A DNA stretch of 32,183 nt from an uncultured Alphaproteobacteria bacterium (GCA_946480475.1 CAMLJM010000026.1:1-32183); one strand, 5' to 3'; numbered from the stretch's first letter, positions 23,842-32,183 are shown. Program-made: numbers and translations. The notes: generated by a model not told the origin, from the letters alone.

Positions 23842-23991
23842 AAACTCACAATCGGGGCGCTTTTGTTCCCACATTCGCGCGCGCCTGGCCGTGGGGCACA
23901 ATTCCGGTGCCATCACCGAGCGGTCGCTGTCTAAATGTAAGATGTTTCGTGTTCAACACTTCACCTTAAAAACGCCAGTTATCTCTAAAGA
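23817..23991 (-). ncRNA. Candidate small RNA or structured leader on the minus strand
   Basis: A good minus-strand promoter (TTGACA, 17 bases, TAGAAA) predicts a start near 23991 and the hairpin at 23817-23841 predicts an end, giving about 175 bases. The region contains further short inverted repeats (23895-23899 with 23907-23911; 23868-23872 with 23891-23895). A 41-codon reading frame (23788-23913) runs through it without a ribosome-binding site. I cannot match it to a known RNA family. Confidence 0.4.
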
Positions 23992-23997
23992 AGTTAT

Positions 23998-24026
23998 TTT
24001 CTATAATTATTAGATGCAAGTGTCAA
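23998..24026 (-). promoter_or_regulatory. Minus-strand sigma70-like promoter
   Basis: On the minus strand a perfect TTGACA (24021-24026) is separated by 17 bases from TAGAAA (23998-24003, four of six matches). It points away from rplJ toward the gene at 23445-23771. Confidence 0.65.
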
Positions 24027-24079
24027 GAAAAAATCAGGAAATTCTTGGGTTTCTCCGCACTTTATCGCTAATAATTCTC

Positions 24080-24108
24080 TTGACCCCAAAGGGTAACCCC
24101 CCTATAAC
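24080..24108 (+). promoter_or_regulatory. Sigma70-like promoter for rplJ-rplL
   Basis: TTGACC at 24080-24085 and TATAAC at 24103-24108 are separated by exactly 17 bases; each hexamer has five of six consensus matches. It gives an mRNA leader of roughly 200 bases before rplJ. Confidence 0.78.
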
Positions 24109-24129
24109 AACCCGGTTTGAAGGCTTTAA

Positions 24130-24234
24130 GGGTCTTCAACAGCTGTCCAAGACTACAGGTAAAACCTCGGTTTTATAAGTCCTGTATAGACGGAAATGAT
24201 TGATCGGGGTGCCCTTTAAGGGGCTGCCTTTTTT
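24130..24234 (+). promoter_or_regulatory. L10-type rplJ leader RNA
   Basis: The leader contains an arm formed by CTACAGG (24153-24159) and CCTGTATAG (24181-24189), enclosing a TAAAAC/GTTTTA hairpin (24160-24175) with a CTCG loop. This layout resembles the L10 leader at which L10-L7/L12 represses rplJL. A GC hairpin (24211-24224) followed by six T (24229-24234) closes it and looks terminator-like. Assignment to the L10 leader family is by appearance only. Confidence 0.6.
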
Positions 24235-24254
24235 CATCGCCGTATGTTTGGACA

Positions 24255-24280
24255 GGATGGGGTTTAACCCGTCCTTTTTT
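24255..24280 (+). terminator. Terminator-like attenuator in the rplJ leader
   Basis: A 7-bp stem with one G-T pair (24255-24261 with 24268-24274), a six-base loop and six T residues, ending 39 bases before the rplJ start. Because it lies between promoter and gene it implies transcriptional attenuation of rplJ-rplL. Confidence 0.72.
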
Positions 24281-24319
24281 ATTGGAATTTTTTAGGTCGG
24301 TTTTGAAGGAGAAAAAACC

Positions 24320-24823
24320 ATGGCACAACAAAAGCAAGCACACATCGAGAAAGCAGAAAAAATCTCTGCCGTTTCCAAACGCCTCGAGAAAGCTGAACTG
24401 GTCATTCTGACCCGTAACAAAGGTCTGACACACCTGATGGACCGCGAACTGCGCAATAACCTGCGTAAAGAAGGCGCTTCCTTCGGTGTTGAGAAAAACA
24501 CACTGGTTGCACGCGCTCTGCAAGGTACCAAATTCGAACACCTCTCAGACAAACTCTCTGGTCCGATTGGTATCGCCATTTCTGAAGATCCGCTGGCGGC
24601 TGCCCGCGTGGTTTATGAATTCGCGAAAAAGAACGACAAACTCGAAATCGTGGCAGGCTCCTCCGGCGCTGACGCTCTCGACCTCGAGAAAATCAAATTC
24701 CTTGCCATGCTGCCGACAATGGATCAGCTGCGCGGCAAGATCGTGGGCCTGCTGCAGGCTCCGGGTGCGCAACTGGCTCGTCTGGCCAATGCTTACGCCA
24801 CCAAAGACCAAACATCTGCTTAA
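24320..24823 (+). CDS. rplJ: 50S ribosomal protein L10
   Basis: A 167-residue L10, normal length for alphaproteobacteria. It anchors L7/L12 dimers to the ribosomal stalk and represses its own mRNA. Family segments LVILTRNKGLTHLMDRELRNNLRKEGASFGVEKNTLVARAL and GPIGIAISEDPLAAARVVYEFAKKN are visible. The C-terminal helix that binds L7/L12 (GAQLARLANAYATKDQ) is intact. An AAGGAG ribosome-binding site precedes the ATG. It is separated from rplA by 3.5 kb of unrelated genes. Confidence 0.98.
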   Translation: MAQQKQAHIEKAEKISAVSKRLEKAELVILTRNKGLTHLMDRELRNNLRKEGASFGVEKNTLVARALQGTKFEHLSDKLSGPIGIAISEDPLAAARVVYEFAKKNDKLEIVAGSSGADALDLEKIKFLAMLPTMDQLRGKIVGLLQAPGAQLARLANAYATKDQTSA

Positions 24824-24877
24824 TAATTTTGACTTTAAAAACGAATACAGCTTTTTACACTTAAAAGGAGAACTAAA

Positions 24878-25249
24878 ATGGCTGCAAATCTTGAGAAACT
24901 CGTTGAAGACCTGTCCGCTCTGACAGTACTCGAAGCTGCTGAGCTGGCAAAACTGCTGGAAGAAAAGTGGGGCGTTTCTGCTGCTGCTCCGGTAGCTGTT
25001 GCCGCTGCTGGTGGCGGTGCTGCTGCTGCTGAAGAGAAAGACAGCTTCAATGTTGTCCTCGTTGACGGCGGTGCAAACAAAATCAACGTGATTAAAGAAG
25101 TTCGTGCCATCACCGGTCTGGGCCTGAAAGAAGCAAAAGACCTGGTAGAAGCTGGCAACAAAGAACTGAAAACAGGCGTTGCGAAAGCAGAAGCTGAAGA
25201 GCTGAAGAAGAAGCTCGAAGCTGCTGGCGCAAAAGTAGAACTGAAGTAA
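24878..25249 (+). CDS. rplL: 50S ribosomal protein L7/L12
   Basis: A 123-residue L7/L12, normal length. N-terminal dimerisation domain ([26 protein letters not shown]), an Ala/Gly-rich hinge (about residues 34-52) and a C-terminal factor-binding domain ([26 protein letters not shown]) are all clear. It recruits elongation factors to the ribosome. It lies 54 bases after rplJ with a good AAAGGAG ribosome-binding site, and a strong UUCG-loop terminator follows, cutting it off from rpoB. Confidence 0.98.
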   Translation: MAANLEKLVEDLSALTVLEAAELAKLLEEKWGVSAAAPVAVAAAGGGAAAAEEKDSFNVVLVDGGANKINVIKEVRAITGLGLKEAKDLVEAGNKELKTGVAKAEAEELKKKLEAAGAKVELK

Positions 25250-25272
25250 TTTCAGTTTTATTGCCCAAGTTT

Positions 25273-25300
25273 AAACGGCTCGCTTCGGCGGGCCGTTTTC
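25273..25300 (+). terminator. Strong terminator after rplL
   Basis: An 11-bp stem with one G-T pair (25273-25283 with 25288-25298), a stable TTCG tetraloop and a T-rich tail. It separates rplJL from rpoB, which are co-transcribed in many bacteria. Confidence 0.9.
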
Positions 25301-25302
25301 TT

Positions 25303-26493
25303 TTATGATGGCTCTTCGATTTTATGCCCTGCAAAGGTCCAGATAGAGAATGCCAATGTAAGAACGGCACTGCCTGCCATGCCTAAAACCATGGGGGTGG
25401 GTGTTCCATCGGCGAATAATCCGCTGATCGCAATGATGGCTGATCCTGTCATCAGTTGCACTGTATTCATGACTGATGCTGCAGTGCCTGCAATATCGCC
25501 ATGGTTCGCCAGCGCCATCACAGAGATAGTAGGGATGACGATGCCTAAGAAAGCGAAGCTTACAAACATCAACCCCATTACCAGCGGCAGAGCCGTAAAT
25601 CCTGCCAGCACCAATCCCGCCAGTAAAATCATGCAGGCTGCAAAACCACCCGCAGCAGGCATAATGATATTATGAATGCCATAGCGTTTGGAAAGCCAGC
25701 CATTACATTGCGCAGCGGCAAAGAAGGCCGCAGCATTGATAGAAAACATGATGCTGAAACCGCGGGGACTCAGACCGTAATAATCCATCATGACGAACGA
25801 CGAGTTGCCCAGATAAATAAAGAATGTCGTGATGCCGAAAGATCCAATCAGGGTCATGCCGACAAACGGCTTATCGCGGATCAACACAGCAAAGGCCTGA
25901 CTCATGCTGGCAAATCCGGCCCGAATGCGTTTTTCATGAGGCAGGGTTTCACGCAGTGACGTAAGCAGCAGCATAATACCAAGCCCGCCCAGGATGGTAA
26001 TGCCCCAGAAGACAGCCCGCCATCCGGCAAATTCCACTACGTAACTGCCCACCAGGGGTGCCAGTAAGGGTGATATACTGAAAATCAGCATCAGCAATGA
26101 CATCATCTTCACTTCTTCAACACCGTGATAAAGGTCGCGCACAACCGCGCGGGCAATGATCATTCCGGCGGCCCCGCCAATACCCTGCAGGAATCGAAAC
26201 AACACCAGCATGCCGACTGACGACGCCAGCGCACAGCCAACCCCGGCAGCCACAAAAAGTATAAGACCCGTCAGCATCGGCGCGCGGCGGCCATACATGT
26301 CGGAAAGCGTGCCGAAAATCAGCTGGAATATCCCGAATGAGGCGAAAAAAGCTGTCAGGCTCAGGATAGCGCCTTGCCCTAACGACTTTTCGATCTCGGG
26401 CAGGGCAGGCAGATACATATCGATGGCAAACGGCCCCATGGCGGTAATCAGGCCAAGGATCAGGGCGTTTTTGAATAAACTGTTTTGATTCAT
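25303..26493 (-). CDS. Bcr/CflA-type MFS drug efflux transporter
   Basis: A 396-residue major facilitator with about twelve hydrophobic helices. The opening LGLITAMGPFAIDMYLPALPEIEKSLG and the loop GTLSDMYGRRAPMLTG (motif A region) are typical of the Bcr/CflA multidrug subfamily, as is the RFLQGIGGAAGMIIARAVVRDLY segment. It probably exports drugs or small metabolites across the inner membrane by proton antiport. I start at ATG 26493; the in-frame ATG at 26553 would add 20 polar residues and overlaps the proposed leader peptide. It is convergent with rplL. Confidence 0.9.
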   Translation of the reverse strand: MNQNSLFKNALILGLITAMGPFAIDMYLPALPEIEKSLGQGAILSLTAFFASFGIFQLIFGTLSDMYGRRAPMLTGLILFVAAGVGCALASSVGMLVLFRFLQGIGGAAGMIIARAVVRDLYHGVEEVKMMSLLMLIFSISPLLAPLVGSYVVEFAGWRAVFWGITILGGLGIMLLLTSLRETLPHEKRIRAGFASMSQAFAVLIRDKPFVGMTLIGSFGITTFFIYLGNSSFVMMDYYGLSPRGFSIMFSINAAAFFAAAQCNGWLSKRYGIHNIIMPAAGGFAACMILLAGLVLAGFTALPLVMGLMFVSFAFLGIVIPTISVMALANHGDIAGTAASVMNTVQLMTGSAIIAISGLFADGTPTPMVLGMAGSAVLTLAFSIWTFAGHKIEEPS

Positions 26494-26528
26494 GGGTTCA
26501 CTCTGGAGAGGGGTGCCGATGCACTGAT

Positions 26529-26603
26529 TTAAGCGCTCATCATGACAGGGCAAGCGCGAATGAAACAGCCCCCGTTTGTGGTGGCCTCAATAGGATCGGT
26601 CAT
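26529..26603 (-). CDS. Possible 24-residue leader peptide upstream of the MFS gene
   Basis: A short reading frame, M-T-D-P-I-E-A-T-T-N-G-G-C-F-I-R-A-C-P-V-M-M-S-A, starts at 26603 after an excellent TAAGGAGAG ribosome-binding site (seven bases from the ATG) and ends 35 bases before the exporter start. The ribosome-binding site is better than that of the exporter, which suggests real translation. It could be a regulatory leader or a small protein; nothing in the peptide is recognisable. Confidence 0.5.
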   Translation of the reverse strand: MTDPIEATTNGGCFIRACPVMMSA

Positions 26604-26640
26604 GTGTGGCCTCTCCTTAGAATACACCCACATCATACAT

Positions 26641-26683
26641 AATAGTTAGGCAAAAGGTTTTATATTAACTATTTGATTATCAA
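26641..26683. promoter_or_regulatory. Inverted repeats upstream of the MFS/leader-peptide unit
   Basis: Two overlapping palindromes: AATAGTTA (26641-26648) with TAACTATT (26666-26673), spaced by 17 bases, and TTGAT-T-ATCAA (26673-26683). The region is AT-rich. These are operator-like, or they may simply be promoter-region symmetry. Confidence 0.4.
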
Positions 26684-26701
26684 TGGTAATTTTATAGAAT
26701 T

Positions 26702-26932
26702 TTAAAAGGGGCCGCCGAAATCACAGCCGATGCTACGGTCAAAAGCGCGATCTATTCTCCGTATCGCAATACCGGTAGCTTCCTTTGCCAGCGCGCTGTC
26801 TGAGGCCTGTAATCCGCCCTTGACTTGGCTTGCAGCATCGTCAATCAGATCGATGGCCAGTTCCGCCCTCACGCGCTCTGCGAAATCCTCAACAAGTGAA
26901 GCGGGAAGTTTAATTTCAAAAGCTGTTGTCAT
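26702..26932 (-). CDS. Hypothetical protein, 76 residues
   Basis: Unrecognised small protein: helical, acidic in the first half (LPASLVEDFAERVRAELAIDLIDDAASQVKGG), with a basic IRRIDRAFDRS segment and a GCDFGGPF end. There is no signal peptide or membrane helix. I start at ATG 26932, which follows AAAGGG with suitable spacing; the ATG at 26953 gives seven extra residues and has less support. It lies between the exporter region and the rpoB promoter on the opposite strand. Confidence 0.6.
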   Translation of the reverse strand: MTTAFEIKLPASLVEDFAERVRAELAIDLIDDAASQVKGGLQASDSALAKEATGIAIRRIDRAFDRSIGCDFGGPF

Positions 26933-27003
26933 GATGGAGCCCTTTCTGCACACGATATAGAATATTGAAGGGGCTATTAGGTTATGTCAACAAAACAATC
27001 CTT

Positions 27004-27058
27004 GTGGATATTTTTACTATCCGATTCTTTCCACAGGGTTTTTTCTTGAAATCCACAG
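27004..27058. other. Cluster of three DnaA-box-like 9-mers
   Basis: TGTGGATAT (27004-27012, minus orientation, one mismatch to TTATCCACA), CTTTCCACA (27028-27036, two mismatches) and AAATCCACA (27050-27058, two mismatches) lie within 55 bases, just upstream of the rpoB promoter. The remainder of the 340-base gap holds the promoter and a structured leader. Confidence 0.3.
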
Positions 27059-27070
27059 AATCAAAAATAC

Positions 27071-27099
27071 TTGACTCTCAACCCCCGGTCCGGCATAAA
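27071..27099 (+). promoter_or_regulatory. Sigma70-like promoter for rpoB
   Basis: TTGACT (27071-27076) and CATAAA (27094-27099) are spaced by 17 bases. It predicts a long rpoB leader of about 190 bases and makes rpoB independent of rplJL, in line with the strong terminator after rplL. Confidence 0.68.
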
Positions 27100-27213
27100 A
27101 CGCGTGCGAAAGACCGGGAAAAGTGTGACTGCAGCCATTCCGCAAAGCGACTAACAGATTGATTTAACACCGTTTTTAGTAACCCTGAGCAGGGCGCGCT
27201 AAAGGCGGTTTTC

Positions 27214-27246
27214 CGCATTTCATCGTCGCTGCAGACGAAAAAATGC
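27214..27246 (+). promoter_or_regulatory. Stem-loop in the rpoB leader
   Basis: GCATTT and AAATGC close an outer helix around an inner CGTC/GACG pair, so the leader can form an extended hairpin about 50 bases before the rpoB start. There is no T-tract, so it is not a terminator. Confidence 0.4.
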
Positions 27247-27294
27247 ACGAATTTTTTATGATGCTCGGTGAAGGCCAACTAAGGAAAAGTAACC

Positions 27295-30200
27295 ATGACA
27301 ACAAAAACGCCCAAAACAACCCCAAAAGACAAAGCAGAGAAGAAAGCGCCCGCTAAGTCGCGCTCCTCGACCAAGGCTGCTGCCGCTGATAAGCCGGTTG
27401 TTCGCTACGTTGTTGAAAAACCTATTGTATTCAAGCCCGCTAACGATGTTGACAGCTTCACAGGCCGTAAGCGCGTACGCCGTTCCTTTGGTAAAATCCG
27501 CGAAGTGGCGGATATGCCGAACCTGATCGAGGTGCAGCGTCAGTCATACGAAGCATTCCTGCAGGCGGAAGTGCCGGCGGATCACCGCAAGATGCAGGGC
27601 CTGCACGAAGTGTTCTCTTCCGTATTCCCGATCAAGGATTTTTCTGATCGCGCAGAAATCGACTACGTGAAGTATGAGCTGGAAGAGCCGAAATACGACG
27701 TTGATGAATGCCAGCAGCGTGGCATGACATTCGCCGCCCCGCTGCGCGTGACACTGCGCCTGTCCGTATTCGATGTGGATGAGGATACAGGCCTGCGTTC
27801 TATCCGCGATATTAAAGAACAAGACGTTTATATGGTTGACATGCCGCTGATGACAAAGAACGGTACGTTCGTTGTTAACGGCACAGAGCGTGTGATCGTA
27901 TCCCAGATGCACCGTTCACCGGGTGTATTCTTCGACCATGACGGCGGTAAAACACACGCATCAGGTAAGTACCTGTTTGCGGCCCGTGTAATTCCATACC
28001 GTGGTTCATGGCTCGACTTCGAGTTCGATGCGAAAGACAACATTTATGTTCGTATTGACCGTCGCCGTAAATTGCCTGCCACAACATTCCTGCGTGCGCT
28101 GGATTCCGCCGCCACGGCAGCTTACCGCGTGAAATGCGAAGAAAATGACCAGCCGGTTGATCCGCTGCTTGTGCAAGGCATGGGTAACGAAGAAATCCTC
28201 CAGACCTTCTATGATGTGATCAACTACACACGTGAGAAGAAGGGCTGGAAAACGGCATTCAACGGCGAGCGTATGCGCGGCGTGAAACTGGTTCACGACC
28301 TCGTGGACGCGAAAACCGGCAAGGCTGTTGCTTCTGTTGGCGACAAAATGACTCCGCGTCTGGCCAAGCAGCTTGTTGAAAAGGGCCTGAAAGACATCCT
28401 GGTACAGGACGAAGAGATCATCACCAAATATGCGGCGATGGATATTTTCGATCCGAAAACAGGTCTGGTTGTTCTCGAAGCGGGTCAGGAAATCTCTGAA
28501 GAGAACCTGAAATCGCTGGAGAAAATGGGCGTAAACGAACTGCCGGTATTGGCGATCGATCACCTGAACGTGGGTCCATACATCCGTAACACCATGATGG
28601 TGGACAAGTGCGATACACGTGAAGAAGCGCTGATCGACATCTACCGCGTGATGCGCCCCGGTGAGCCGCCAACTGTTGAATCGGCTGATGCGCTCTTCCA
28701 ATCCCTGTTCTTTGACGCTGAGCGTTATGACCTGTCCTCCGTGGGCCGCGTGAAAATGAACATGCGTCTTGATCTGGATGCAGAAGACACAGTCCGCATC
28801 CTGCGCAAGGAAGACATCCTCGCGATCATGAAATACATTCATGGCCTGCGTGACGGCATGGGCGAAATCGACGATATCGATAACCTCGGTAACCGCCGCG
28901 TTCGTTCCGTCGGCGAGCTGATGGAAAACCAGATCCGTGTCGGCCTGCTGCGTATGGAACGCGCTATCCGCGAGCGCATGTCCTCTGTCGAAATCGACAC
29001 ATACATGCCGCACGACCTGATCAATGCGAAACCGGTCGCGGCTTCCGTTCGTGAATTCTTCGGCTCAAGCCAGTTGTCTCAGTTCATGGACCAAACCAAC
29101 CCGCTCGCTGAAATTACGCACAAGCGTCGTCTCTCAGCGCTCGGCCCCGGTGGTCTGACACGTGAACGCGCAGGCTTCGAAGTCCGCGACGTGCACCCGA
29201 CACACTATGGCCGTATCTGCCCGATTGAAACACCGGAAGGTCCGAACATTGGTCTGATCAACTCTCTGTCCACATTCGCACGCGTCAACCAGTACGGTTT
29301 CATTGAATCTCCTTACCGTCGCGTTCAGAACGGCAAAGTAACCGACGAAGTCGTTTACATGTCTGCGATGGAAGAAGCGAAATACACCATTGCGCAGGCA
29401 AACTCTCCAATGGACAAGGGCGGCAAGTTCACGGAAGAACTCGTCTCCTGCCGTAAGGCCGGTGAAAACATCATCGCTACCCCGGAAATGATCGAATTCG
29501 CCGACGTGTCGCCGAAACAGATCGTTTCTGTGGCTGCTTCGCTGATCCCGTTCCTTGAGAACGATGACGCGAACCGCGCGCTGATGGGTTCAAACATGAT
29601 GCGTCAGGCTGTGCCTCTGCTGCGCTCTGATGCGCCATTGGTAGGCACAGGTATGGAAGCAACGGTTGCCCGTGACTCTGGTGCGGCTGTAGTGGCGAAA
29701 CGCTCCGGCGTTGTGACGAAAGTCGATGCAACTCGCGTCGTTATTCGTGCAACCGAAGATATGCGTTCCGACCAGGCGACTGTTGATATCTACAAACTGT
29801 CGAAATTCCAGCGCTCCAACCAGTCAACCTGCATTACGCAGCGTCCGCTGGTTAAAGTGGGCGATGAAATCAAGTCCGGCGACATTATTGCTGACGGACC
29901 ATCGACACAACTGGGTGAATTGGCTCTGGGCCGTAACGTGCTGGTCGCGTTCATGCCTTGGAACGGTTACAACTTCGAAGACTCGATCCTCCTGTCCGAG
30001 CGTATCGTGTCCGAAGACGTGTTCACCTCTATCCACATCGAAGAATTCGAAGTGATGGCGCGCGATACCAAGCTTGGTACCGAAGAAATCACACGCGATA
30101 TCCCGAACGTGGGTGAAGAAGCCCTCAAACACCTCGACGAAGCCGGTATCGTTCACATCGGTGCCGAAATGAACCCGGGTGACATTCTCGTTGGTAAAGT

Positions 30201-31641
30201 GACACCGAAAGGTGAATCACCGATGACACCGGAAGAGAAACTTCTACGTGCCATCTTCGGTGAAAAAGCAGCCGACGTGAAAGATACCTCCCTGCGTGTG
30301 CCGCCGGGTGTTCAGGGTACAATCGTTGATGTACGTGTGTTCAACCGCCGCGGCGTTGATAAAGACGCTCGTGCAATGGCGATTGAGCGTGCCGAAATCG
30401 AACGCCTTGCAAAAGACCGTGATGACGAACGCGCGATCCTGGAAGATGGTTTCTTTGCGCGTCTGAAAGATCTGATGGTGGGTCAGACAGCGGGTACCGT
30501 GCCGAAGCAAGTCACATCCGTGAAGAAAGGCGAGAAAATCAAAGCCGCCGATCTGGACGAAGTGGGTCGCGGTTACTGGCGCCAGATTTCCGTCGAAAAC
30601 GAAAAACGCATGGAAGAAATCGAAGCTGTTTCCAAGACATTCGATGACGCCGTGGATCACCTGCAACAGCGTTTCGAATCCAAAGTCGAAAAACTGCAGC
30701 GTGGTGACGAACTGCCTCCGGGTGTGATGAAGATGGTTAAGGTCTTCATCGCTGTAAAACGTAAAATGCAGCCAGGCGACAAGATGGCGGGCCGTCACGG
30801 TAACAAAGGTGTGGTTTCCCGCATCATGAAGACCGAAGACATGCCTTACCTCGAAGACGGTACATCTGTTGATATCGTTCTGAACCCGCTCGGCGTGCCT
30901 TCACGTATGAACGTGGGTCAGATCCTGGAAACCCACCTGGGCTGGGCCACAGCGTCTCTGGGCAAGCAAATCGGTCAAATGATCGACAGCTTTGCAAACC
31001 CTGACGAGGCGACCGCTGCGGAACTGAAGAAGCTGAAAGATCAGCTGAAGACAGTTTACGGCGACAAGGAGTTTGACGAAAAAGTCACACGCCTTGACGA
31101 CAAGCAAGTTGTGGAAATGGCGAACAACCTGCGTGGCGGTATCCCGATGGCGACACCGGTATTCGACGGCGCGCATGAAGCTGACATCGACGAACTGCTG
31201 AACAAAGCAGGCCTCGACAAGTCCGGTCAGGTTCGCCTGATCGACGGTCGTACGGGTGAATACTTCCATCGCAACGTGACAGTGGGCTACATCTACATGC
31301 TCAAACTGCACCACCTTGTTGATGACAAGATTCACGCCCGTTCGATCGGTCCTTACTCTCTCGTTACGCAACAGCCTCTGGGTGGTAAAGCCCAGTTCGG
31401 CGGTCAGCGCTTCGGTGAGATGGAAGTCTGGGCCCTGCAGGCATACGGTGCGGCTTACACGCTGCAGGAAATGCTGACAGTCAAGTCGGACGACGTGGCT
31501 GGCCGTTCCAAAGTCTACGAAGCGATCGTTCGCGGCGAAGACAATTTCGAAATCGGCGTGCCGGAATCCTTCAACGTTCTCGTTAAAGAACTGAAAGCCC
31601 TTGGTCTCAACGTCGATATGAAGAACTCGGAAGGCAACTAA
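27295..31641 (+). CDS. rpoB: DNA-directed RNA polymerase subunit beta, with N-terminal extension
   Basis: A 1448-residue beta subunit. The usual start ([15 protein letters not shown]...) only begins at about residue 54; the preceding segment is Lys/Thr/Ala-rich ([20 protein letters not shown]...) and ends in [19 protein letters not shown]. There is no in-frame ATG, GTG or TTG between residue 1 and the conserved core, and a good AAGGAAA ribosome-binding site supports this start. The rifampicin region [34 protein letters not shown] is wild-type-like with Asp, His and Ser at the usual resistance positions. The catalytic-centre segment [13 protein letters not shown] and the end [15 protein letters not shown] are normal. 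It has its own promoter. Confidence 0.98.
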   Translation: MTTKTPKTTPKDKAEKKAPAKSRSSTKAAAADKPVVRYVVEKPIVFKPANDVDSFTGRKRVRRSFGKIREVADMPNLIEVQRQSYEAFLQAEVPADHRKMQGLHEVFSSVFPIKDFSDRAEIDYVKYELEEPKYDVDECQQRGMTFAAPLRVTLRLSVFDVDEDTGLRSIRDIKEQDVYMVDMPLMTKNGTFVVNGTERVIVSQMHRSPGVFFDHDGGKTHASGKYLFAARVIPYRGSWLDFEFDAKDNIYVRIDRRRKLPATTFLRALDSAATAAYRVKCEENDQPVDPLLVQGMGNEEILQTFYDVINYTREKKGWKTAFNGERMRGVKLVHDLVDAKTGKAVASVGDKMTPRLAKQLVEKGLKDILVQDEEIITKYAAMDIFDPKTGLVVLEAGQEISEENLKSLEKMGVNELPVLAIDHLNVGPYIRNTMMVDKCDTREEALIDIYRVMRPGEPPTVESADALFQSLFFDAERYDLSSVGRVKMNMRLDLDAEDTVRILRKEDILAIMKYIHGLRDGMGEIDDIDNLGNRRVRSVGELMENQIRVGLLRMERAIRERMSSVEIDTYMPHDLINAKPVAASVREFFGSSQLSQFMDQTNPLAEITHKRRLSALGPGGLTRERAGFEVRDVHPTHYGRICPIETPEGPNIGLINSLSTFARVNQYGFIESPYRRVQNGKVTDEVVYMSAMEEAKYTIAQANSPMDKGGKFTEELVSCRKAGENIIATPEMIEFADVSPKQIVSVAASLIPFLENDDANRALMGSNMMRQAVPLLRSDAPLVGTGMEATVARDSGAAVVAKRSGVVTKVDATRVVIRATEDMRSDQATVDIYKLSKFQRSNQSTCITQRPLVKVGDEIKSGDIIADGPSTQLGELALGRNVLVAFMPWNGYNFEDSILLSERIVSEDVFTSIHIEEFEVMARDTKLGTEEITRDIPNVGEEALKHLDEAGIVHIGAEMNPGDILVGKVTPKGESPMTPEEKLLRAIFGEKAADVKDTSLRVPPGVQGTIVDVRVFNRRGVDKDARAMAIERAEIERLAKDRDDERAILEDGFFARLKDLMVGQTAGTVPKQVTSVKKGEKIKAADLDEVGRGYWRQISVENEKRMEEIEAVSKTFDDAVDHLQQRFESKVEKLQRGDELPPGVMKMVKVFIAVKRKMQPGDKMAGRHGNKGVVSRIMKTEDMPYLEDGTSVDIVLNPLGVPSRMNVGQILETHLGWATASLGKQIGQMIDSFANPDEATAAELKKLKDQLKTVYGDKEFDEKVTRLDDKQVVEMANNLRGGIPMATPVFDGAHEADIDELLNKAGLDKSGQVRLIDGRTGEYFHRNVTVGYIYMLKLHHLVDDKIHARSIGPYSLVTQQPLGGKAQFGGQRFGEMEVWALQAYGAAYTLQEMLTVKSDDVAGRSKVYEAIVRGEDNFEIGVPESFNVLVKELKALGLNVDMKNSEGN

Positions 31642-31647
31642 GACGCC

Positions 31648-32016
31648 ATGAACCGCACGGTCGTTGTCATTGTTGATAAAGGTCTGAAGGCACGGGTCGG
31701 CCCCGCGAAGGGTTTGCGCCCCGTGCTGAACGGCCTGGCATCGACACTGAACGCCGCGCAAGTGGCAGAGCGCGTTGAACAAGTGCGCACGGGCGTTGGC
31801 GAAGTGCTTACCCGCGAGGGCGGCAGGATTGAACGCACCATGCCGGATAACAGCATTGTCGTCAGCACGACCGATAAAGGCGTTATCGCACTGGGTCAGA
31901 TCGAAGGTGTCAAAGGCATCAGCGAAAATGGCGTTCTGCGTCCGGCCCGTGAATTTAAACAACCGGCAGCTTTGGCTGCTACAGCTTCGAGAGAAGCATT
32001 GAAAGTAACCGCATAA
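31648..32016 (+). CDS. Unrecognised 122-residue protein between rpoB and rpoC
   Basis: This frame begins two codons after the rpoB stop and in the same reading frame, and ends 33 bases before rpoC, again in that frame. The protein begins with a short strand-like MNRTVVVIVDKG, then a helical LNGLASTLNAAQVAERVEQVRTGVGEVL, a Gly-rich beta-like IERTMPDNSIVVSTTDKGVIALGQIEGVKGISENGVL, and an Ala-rich tail. It has no signal peptide, membrane helix or cysteine. Base use matches its neighbours. No strong ribosome-binding site precedes it; GGAAGG lies about 12 bases upstream inside the rpoB end, so it may rely on coupling. It belongs to no family I recognise. In most bacteria rpoB and rpoC are directly adjacent. 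Confidence 0.72.
   Translation: MNRTVVVIVDKGLKARVGPAKGLRPVLNGLASTLNAAQVAERVEQVRTGVGEVLTREGGRIERTMPDNSIVVSTTDKGVIALGQIEGVKGISENGVLRPAREFKQPAALAATASREALKVTA

Positions 32017-32183
<167 letters not shown>

Noticed and set aside
28006..29013. 335-codon minus-strand frame inside rpoB
   Set aside because: Antisense shadow of strongly conserved rpoB codons; no start signals or recognisable domain.
30901..31962. 353-codon minus-strand frame across the rpoB end and the following gene
   Set aside because: It is antisense to certain coding sequence. Its His/Phe/Gln-rich composition is typical of the opposite-strand shadow of GC-biased codons, and no ribosome-binding site or family resemblance is seen.

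Overview
The window reads as the chromosome of an alphaproteobacterium. EF-Tu, RpoB, L7/L12, SecE and NusG look alphaproteobacterial. Glycine decarboxylase is split into GcvPA and GcvPB. The order tuf, tRNA-Trp, secE, nusG, rplK, rplA, rplJ, rplL, rpoB, rpoC is the classical transcription/translation supercluster. A deep-branching lineage, such as a Micavibrio relative, is my guess and is not proven by the sequence. I see no insertion sequence, phage gene or CRISPR array.

The main architectural point is that the supercluster keeps its order and plus-strand orientation but has been pulled apart. Between tuf (ends 55) and tRNA-Trp (5605-5680) lies the stress module prkA, yeaH/yhbH, spoVR. Between tRNA-Trp and secE (14531) lie ppa, the glycine cleavage operon gcvT-gcvH-gcvPA-gcvPB, a C39-like cysteine peptidase, two paralogous cyclic-nucleotide-binding proteins flanking a secreted HExxH metallopeptidase on the minus strand, and an MliC-like lipoprotein. 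Between nusG and rplK lie a 1101-residue FIST-domain hybrid histidine kinase and two small hypothetical genes. Between rplA and rplJ lie a tandem pair of Cys-rich secreted paralogues, a DMT-type permease and a small minus-strand gene. Between rplL and rpoB lie a Bcr/CflA-type MFS exporter with a possible leader peptide and a small minus-strand gene. Between rpoB and rpoC sits an unrecognised 122-codon reading frame.

Each broken joint appears to have acquired its own control signals. Intrinsic terminators follow tuf, spoVR, ppa, rplA, the secreted paralogues, the permease and rplL. There are good sigma70-like promoters before rplJ and rpoB, a weaker one before rplK, a structured rplK leader, and an L10-type rplJ leader that ends in terminator-like hairpins just ahead of rplJ.

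Functionally the window mixes core gene expression (EF-Tu, tRNA-Trp, SecE, NusG, L11, L1, L10, L7/L12, beta, beta'), central metabolism (pyrophosphatase, glycine cleavage), stress response (PrkA-YeaH-SpoVR), signalling (hybrid kinase, two cNMP-binding proteins) and envelope or secreted functions. The most novel-looking items are the frame between rpoB and rpoC, the basic extension of about 53 residues at the RpoB N-terminus, the tandem secreted Cys-rich family, the metallopeptidase/cNMP-protein locus, and a candidate small RNA on the minus strand upstream of rplJ.
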